A DNA stretch of 64,000 nucleotides from Trichinella spiralis (Eukaryota > Nematoda > Enoplea > Trichinellida > Trichinellidae). The notes beneath the pieces were generated by a model. That model saw only the letters and a program-made list of their open reading frames with translations, was not told the DNA's origin and searched no databases. The first letter of the stretch is position 1. Every line of letters begins with the position of its first letter. The stretch is taken from the NCBI GenBank assembly GCA_000181795.3, contig CM012954.1:7177238-7241237 (forward strand). The letters are read 5' to 3'. Made by a program: the position numbers and the translations under genes. This document shows, one piece after another, positions 60,692-64,000 of the stretch.

Positions 60692-63600
60692 TTATTCGTC
60701 ATCTTCCGCGGATACGCGCAGTGCACTTTCGGTGGCAATAATTTCTTCTAGCGCATTATCAAATTCCAAGTACTGAAATTTGAAAGGTCACATTATCGTA
60801 GATACATTAACGAATAGATTTGAATACTTTCTGCTCATTGGCATAGCGTATATGTTCTGGAGTTTTCAAATAATCTTCACCTTTCTTTTGTTCAAGCAGT
60901 TGTTCCATCTGCGCTTGTATTTTCTGTTTTTTCAATGATAACTTTTTCAATTCTTTGCTTATATCCACAATACCCTTGAATCGATTTTCATAAATTCACG
61001 TTTTCCCGGTTAACTTTTTAACAAAAAGAAAAAGATGCGCATATAGTGCACAAATGGATAGTTAAATGCTATTACTGAATTACTAACTCTCTTCTCTTCG
61101 AATGGAAGAAACGTAAGTTTCCCATTTCAGCTATGCAAATTCTGTCTATCATTTAGAATAACAACACTGCTACACTGACTGATTTGAATTAGACATTTGC
61201 AGTCGATTGAAAGTAAATAAACAGACATACCTCTATAGGTAAGATAATTCGGCATTTATCGGAGACAGGAAACCTTACGCATCCTTTGAGAGGGTATTCA
61301 TTCGAATTTATTTTCACCAAATTACAGATAGACAATACGGCAATCATCTCTGCGCAACGTTTCAAATCGTCAGCTACTTCTGAATCATTGCTGAGCACGT
61401 ATACTACATGAATAAATGGAAATTAATAATTATAATCATCATCATAAATATATATATATATATACATACTACAGTCAAGCTTTGTTTTTGCGGTAAGGTC
61501 AAAACTAGCTCTTAACGAACGAACAGCCTTCACTACAGACATTGCAAACTGTATCCGATTGTCCACTGTTGTATCTGCCCAGTTGTACTAAGAATTAAAA
61601 AAAAATCCTCTTTTCAAACATTTTCTTTCTAAATTAGGGCTCTATCTTCTTTTTACTTGTTCTGATTCTGGATAAGGTGCAACACAAATGCTCAGTCTGT
61701 TGTCATGGCTACCAGCGGGGAGTCTTTGCCAAAGTTCTTCAGCAATGAATGGCATAAATGGAGCTATAAGACGTAATGCTGAATCCACACAAAAACAAAG
61801 CACTCTTTTCGTAGCAGATTGTACTTCCGGATCTGCGTCTCTCATCACTGGTTTAATGCATTCCTAAACAAACAACGAAAAAAAATGTAATATTTCTAAA
61901 ATAATATAGAACATATTTAATTACAAGATAAACATCGCATAGCTCGTAAAGCCAGAAATTGTAGCATGCCGTGGTAGCTTTGCTGAATTCATAGTTTTCA
62001 AATGCATCATTGCACAAACGAACCGCTGTTGACAGTCTGCTCAAAATCCATAAATCTACTTCTGTTGCCATTTTGTTAACCTATAATATGCACATACGTG
62101 CTTATTTCTCTGATTTGAATTCAGTAATCTCATACTTTAAATTCAGGCTCTGCTTTAAAATCCTTGCCCAGCGTCATCATAACAAATCGACAAGCATTCC
62201 ATATCTTATTGCAAAAATGTCTGTAACCTTGAATACGCAGCACATCAAGATTGATATCTCGTCCTGAACAAAAATAAAAAAATAAGCTTGCATTTCGGTT
62301 TTAAGTATAATCACCCTGAGCCGCATATGCGCATAAAGCAAATCGCAAAGCATCAGTCCCACATTCTGGAATACCGTTTGGATAATCGCGCTTTTGACCT
62401 TCCTTAGCACGTTGCACTTCAGCTGGGTCAAGATTGCTCGACAGTAATTTATTATGTAATTTCTATAATGTTTTTCGTTAATTCAATTCTTCATAAGGGT
62501 TTTTGTACATGTGCGACAAATGTTTACCAAAAAGAAAATACTTATACCTCAAGACTAATGCCATTAATGACATCCAACGGATCAATCACATTACCAAGAG
62601 ACTTGCTCATCTTCCTCCCGTGGGCATCGCGTATTACCGAGTGCAAATAGATATCCGTAAACGGAAGCTTGCCTGTCAATTTCTGGCAAAGGAAAACCAT
62701 TTTAGCTACCCAAAAAAACAAAATATCATATCCAGTCTCTAAAAGTGTTCCAGGATAAAATTCTTCCAAATCTTTTGTCTAAATTCAGTACAGTTGCATA
62801 TTAAAAGTCATCAAAAGCCTTCTTTTCATTGTTCGCATACCTGATTTGGCCAACCAAATATAGATATTGGAAATAATGCAGACGAAAACCATGTGTCCAA
62901 AACATCTTCGTCTACAAATTGTTTTGCTGCGTTATACATATGTATGCTGCGTTTTGCTTTTCATACTTACCTTGATGTAAAGTAATTTCACTTTGTGGTA
63001 CGTTAAATTTTTTTATAGCTTTCTGCATTGCTTCCGCTTCTGTCCTAGCAACAACCCAACTGTCGTCACATGCATCCTAGTAAGTTCAAAACATTTTAAA
63101 CGAGAACAAAAAAGGTAAAAGCTATTTTGAACTTACATTTCCTTTTTCTCTACCTCTGATGCTAACGAAATATGCCGGAATTCGATGGCCCCACCAAAGC
63201 TGTCGAGAAATACACCAATCTCTGAAATTCCACATTATGCAAATGTATTAAAAATATTCAACAACAGCAATTTACCTTATGCCCGACATCCATTTATACC
63301 ATGTCTTCTCATGGATATTCGGGATAATTCGCATATCACCATTTCGTACGGCTGCAGCTGCATTTTGTGCCATTTCATCACATTTAACATACCACTGAGC
63401 TTTCAACAATGGTTCGACGATATCTTTCGAACGACTATTCAAAGAGAAACAGTTAATTTCATAAAAATAAATAAACATATATCCTCGCACTTGCAAACTG
63501 GAACAACCATAGGATTTTCAGCCGTAGTAACAAAAAGACCAATCGCTTTCAATTCTTGAAGAACTGCTTTACGAGCGTGGAACCGTTTCATGCCTGCAAA

Positions 63601-63953
63601 CCGACCACACCAAGCTTCCATCAAACCTTCATCATTGATGCAAGATATAAACGGTAAATTCAACCTCTGACCAACCTCATAATCATTCTGATCATGTGCT
63701 GGCGTTATTTTAACAGCTCCTATATTTTATAATTATTGTTAAAAATCATTATTATTTAAAGGTGACAACTGACCAGTGCCAAATGACATATCTACAAATG
63801 AATGTGATACAATTGGTAACTTTCGATCTAAAAACGGATGCTGGCATTCTTTCCCAACTAAATGTTTATAACGGATATCATCTGGATGGACAGCAATAGC
63901 GACATCTCCCAGCATAGTTTCAACACGCGTCGTAGCTACCACAATTCGTTCAT
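60692..63953 (-). CDS. VARS1: Valyl-tRNA synthetase (C-terminal part, cut by the window edge)
   Basis: Class I synthetase that charges tRNA-Val. The 5' part lies beyond position 64000, so the HIGH motif is not seen. The exons seen join in frame: 63953-63774, 63719-63491, 63434-63276, 63221-63137, 63076-62971, 62911-62841, 62778-62548, 62462-62315, 62263-62136, 62080-61925, 61863-61657, 61587-61473, 61403-61231, 60974-60828 and 60772-60692. The editing domain shows [20 protein letters not shown] and [16 protein letters not shown]. The catalytic core shows [32 protein letters not shown] and the signature [15 protein letters not shown]. The anticodon-binding part has [15 protein letters not shown] and [17 protein letters not shown]. 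The C-terminal coiled coil ([20 protein letters not shown]) follows. It resembles the cytosolic eukaryotic enzyme. Confidence 0.96.
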
Positions 63954-64000
63954 CTAATAATATAATTATGTAATCACGATTGAATTTAACAACAACAACA

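Overview
This is an AT-rich stretch of nuclear DNA from an invertebrate animal, most likely a nematode. That placement is inference from three things: many spliced genes with very short introns (about 40-70 nt) mixed with some of 1-2.6 kb, AT-rich spacers, and a gene set typical of metazoans (WNK kinase, Kidins220, protein 4.1, a MEC-2-like stomatin, ferritin). I see no bacterial operon, CRISPR array, rRNA, tRNA or intact mobile element. Coding exons stand out as GC-richer islands. Nearly all gene models below were built by joining exons by hand at GT-AG (one GC-AG) junctions and checking that the reading frame is kept.

Layout. 0.3-6.4 kb, minus strand: CTU1 (tRNA wobble-uridine thiolation) and tafazzin (cardiolipin remodelling). 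7.4-13.6 kb, plus: a complete Kidins220/ARMS gene of 28 recognised exons, divergent from tafazzin. 14.0-15.1 kb, minus: a UCH-type ubiquitin hydrolase, convergent with Kidins220. 16.4-23.7 kb, minus: a WNK kinase of about 1,558 residues. 23.7-31.2 kb: a long spacer. 31.2-33.9 kb, plus: a vezatin-like membrane protein with one unresolved exon junction. 34.2-35.6 kb, minus: a 417-residue protein of unknown function, perhaps GNAT-like. 40.2-42.0 kb, plus: protein 4.1 (FERM). 43.2-44.0 kb, minus: ferritin. 44-53 kb: mostly non-coding, with a 43-codon membrane-type ORF (45.7 kb) and a 198-codon frame broken by one TAG (47.3-47.9 kb). 53.5-60.1 kb, plus: a stomatin/MEC-2-like gene with two long introns. 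60.7-64 kb, minus: the C-terminal two thirds or so of valyl-tRNA synthetase, running off the right edge.

The genes do not form one pathway. Several concern the membrane and its cortex (Kidins220, vezatin, protein 4.1, stomatin, tafazzin, and WNK as an ion-transport regulator), and two concern tRNA (CTU1, ValRS). The most notable structures are the Kidins220 ankyrin block, in which exons match 33-codon repeat units in phase 0; the vezatin frame break; the GC-AG intron in ferritin; the nonsense-split ORF at 47.3-47.9 kb; and the short GC-rich ORF at 45.7 kb. I found nothing that I can defend as a wholly new system.
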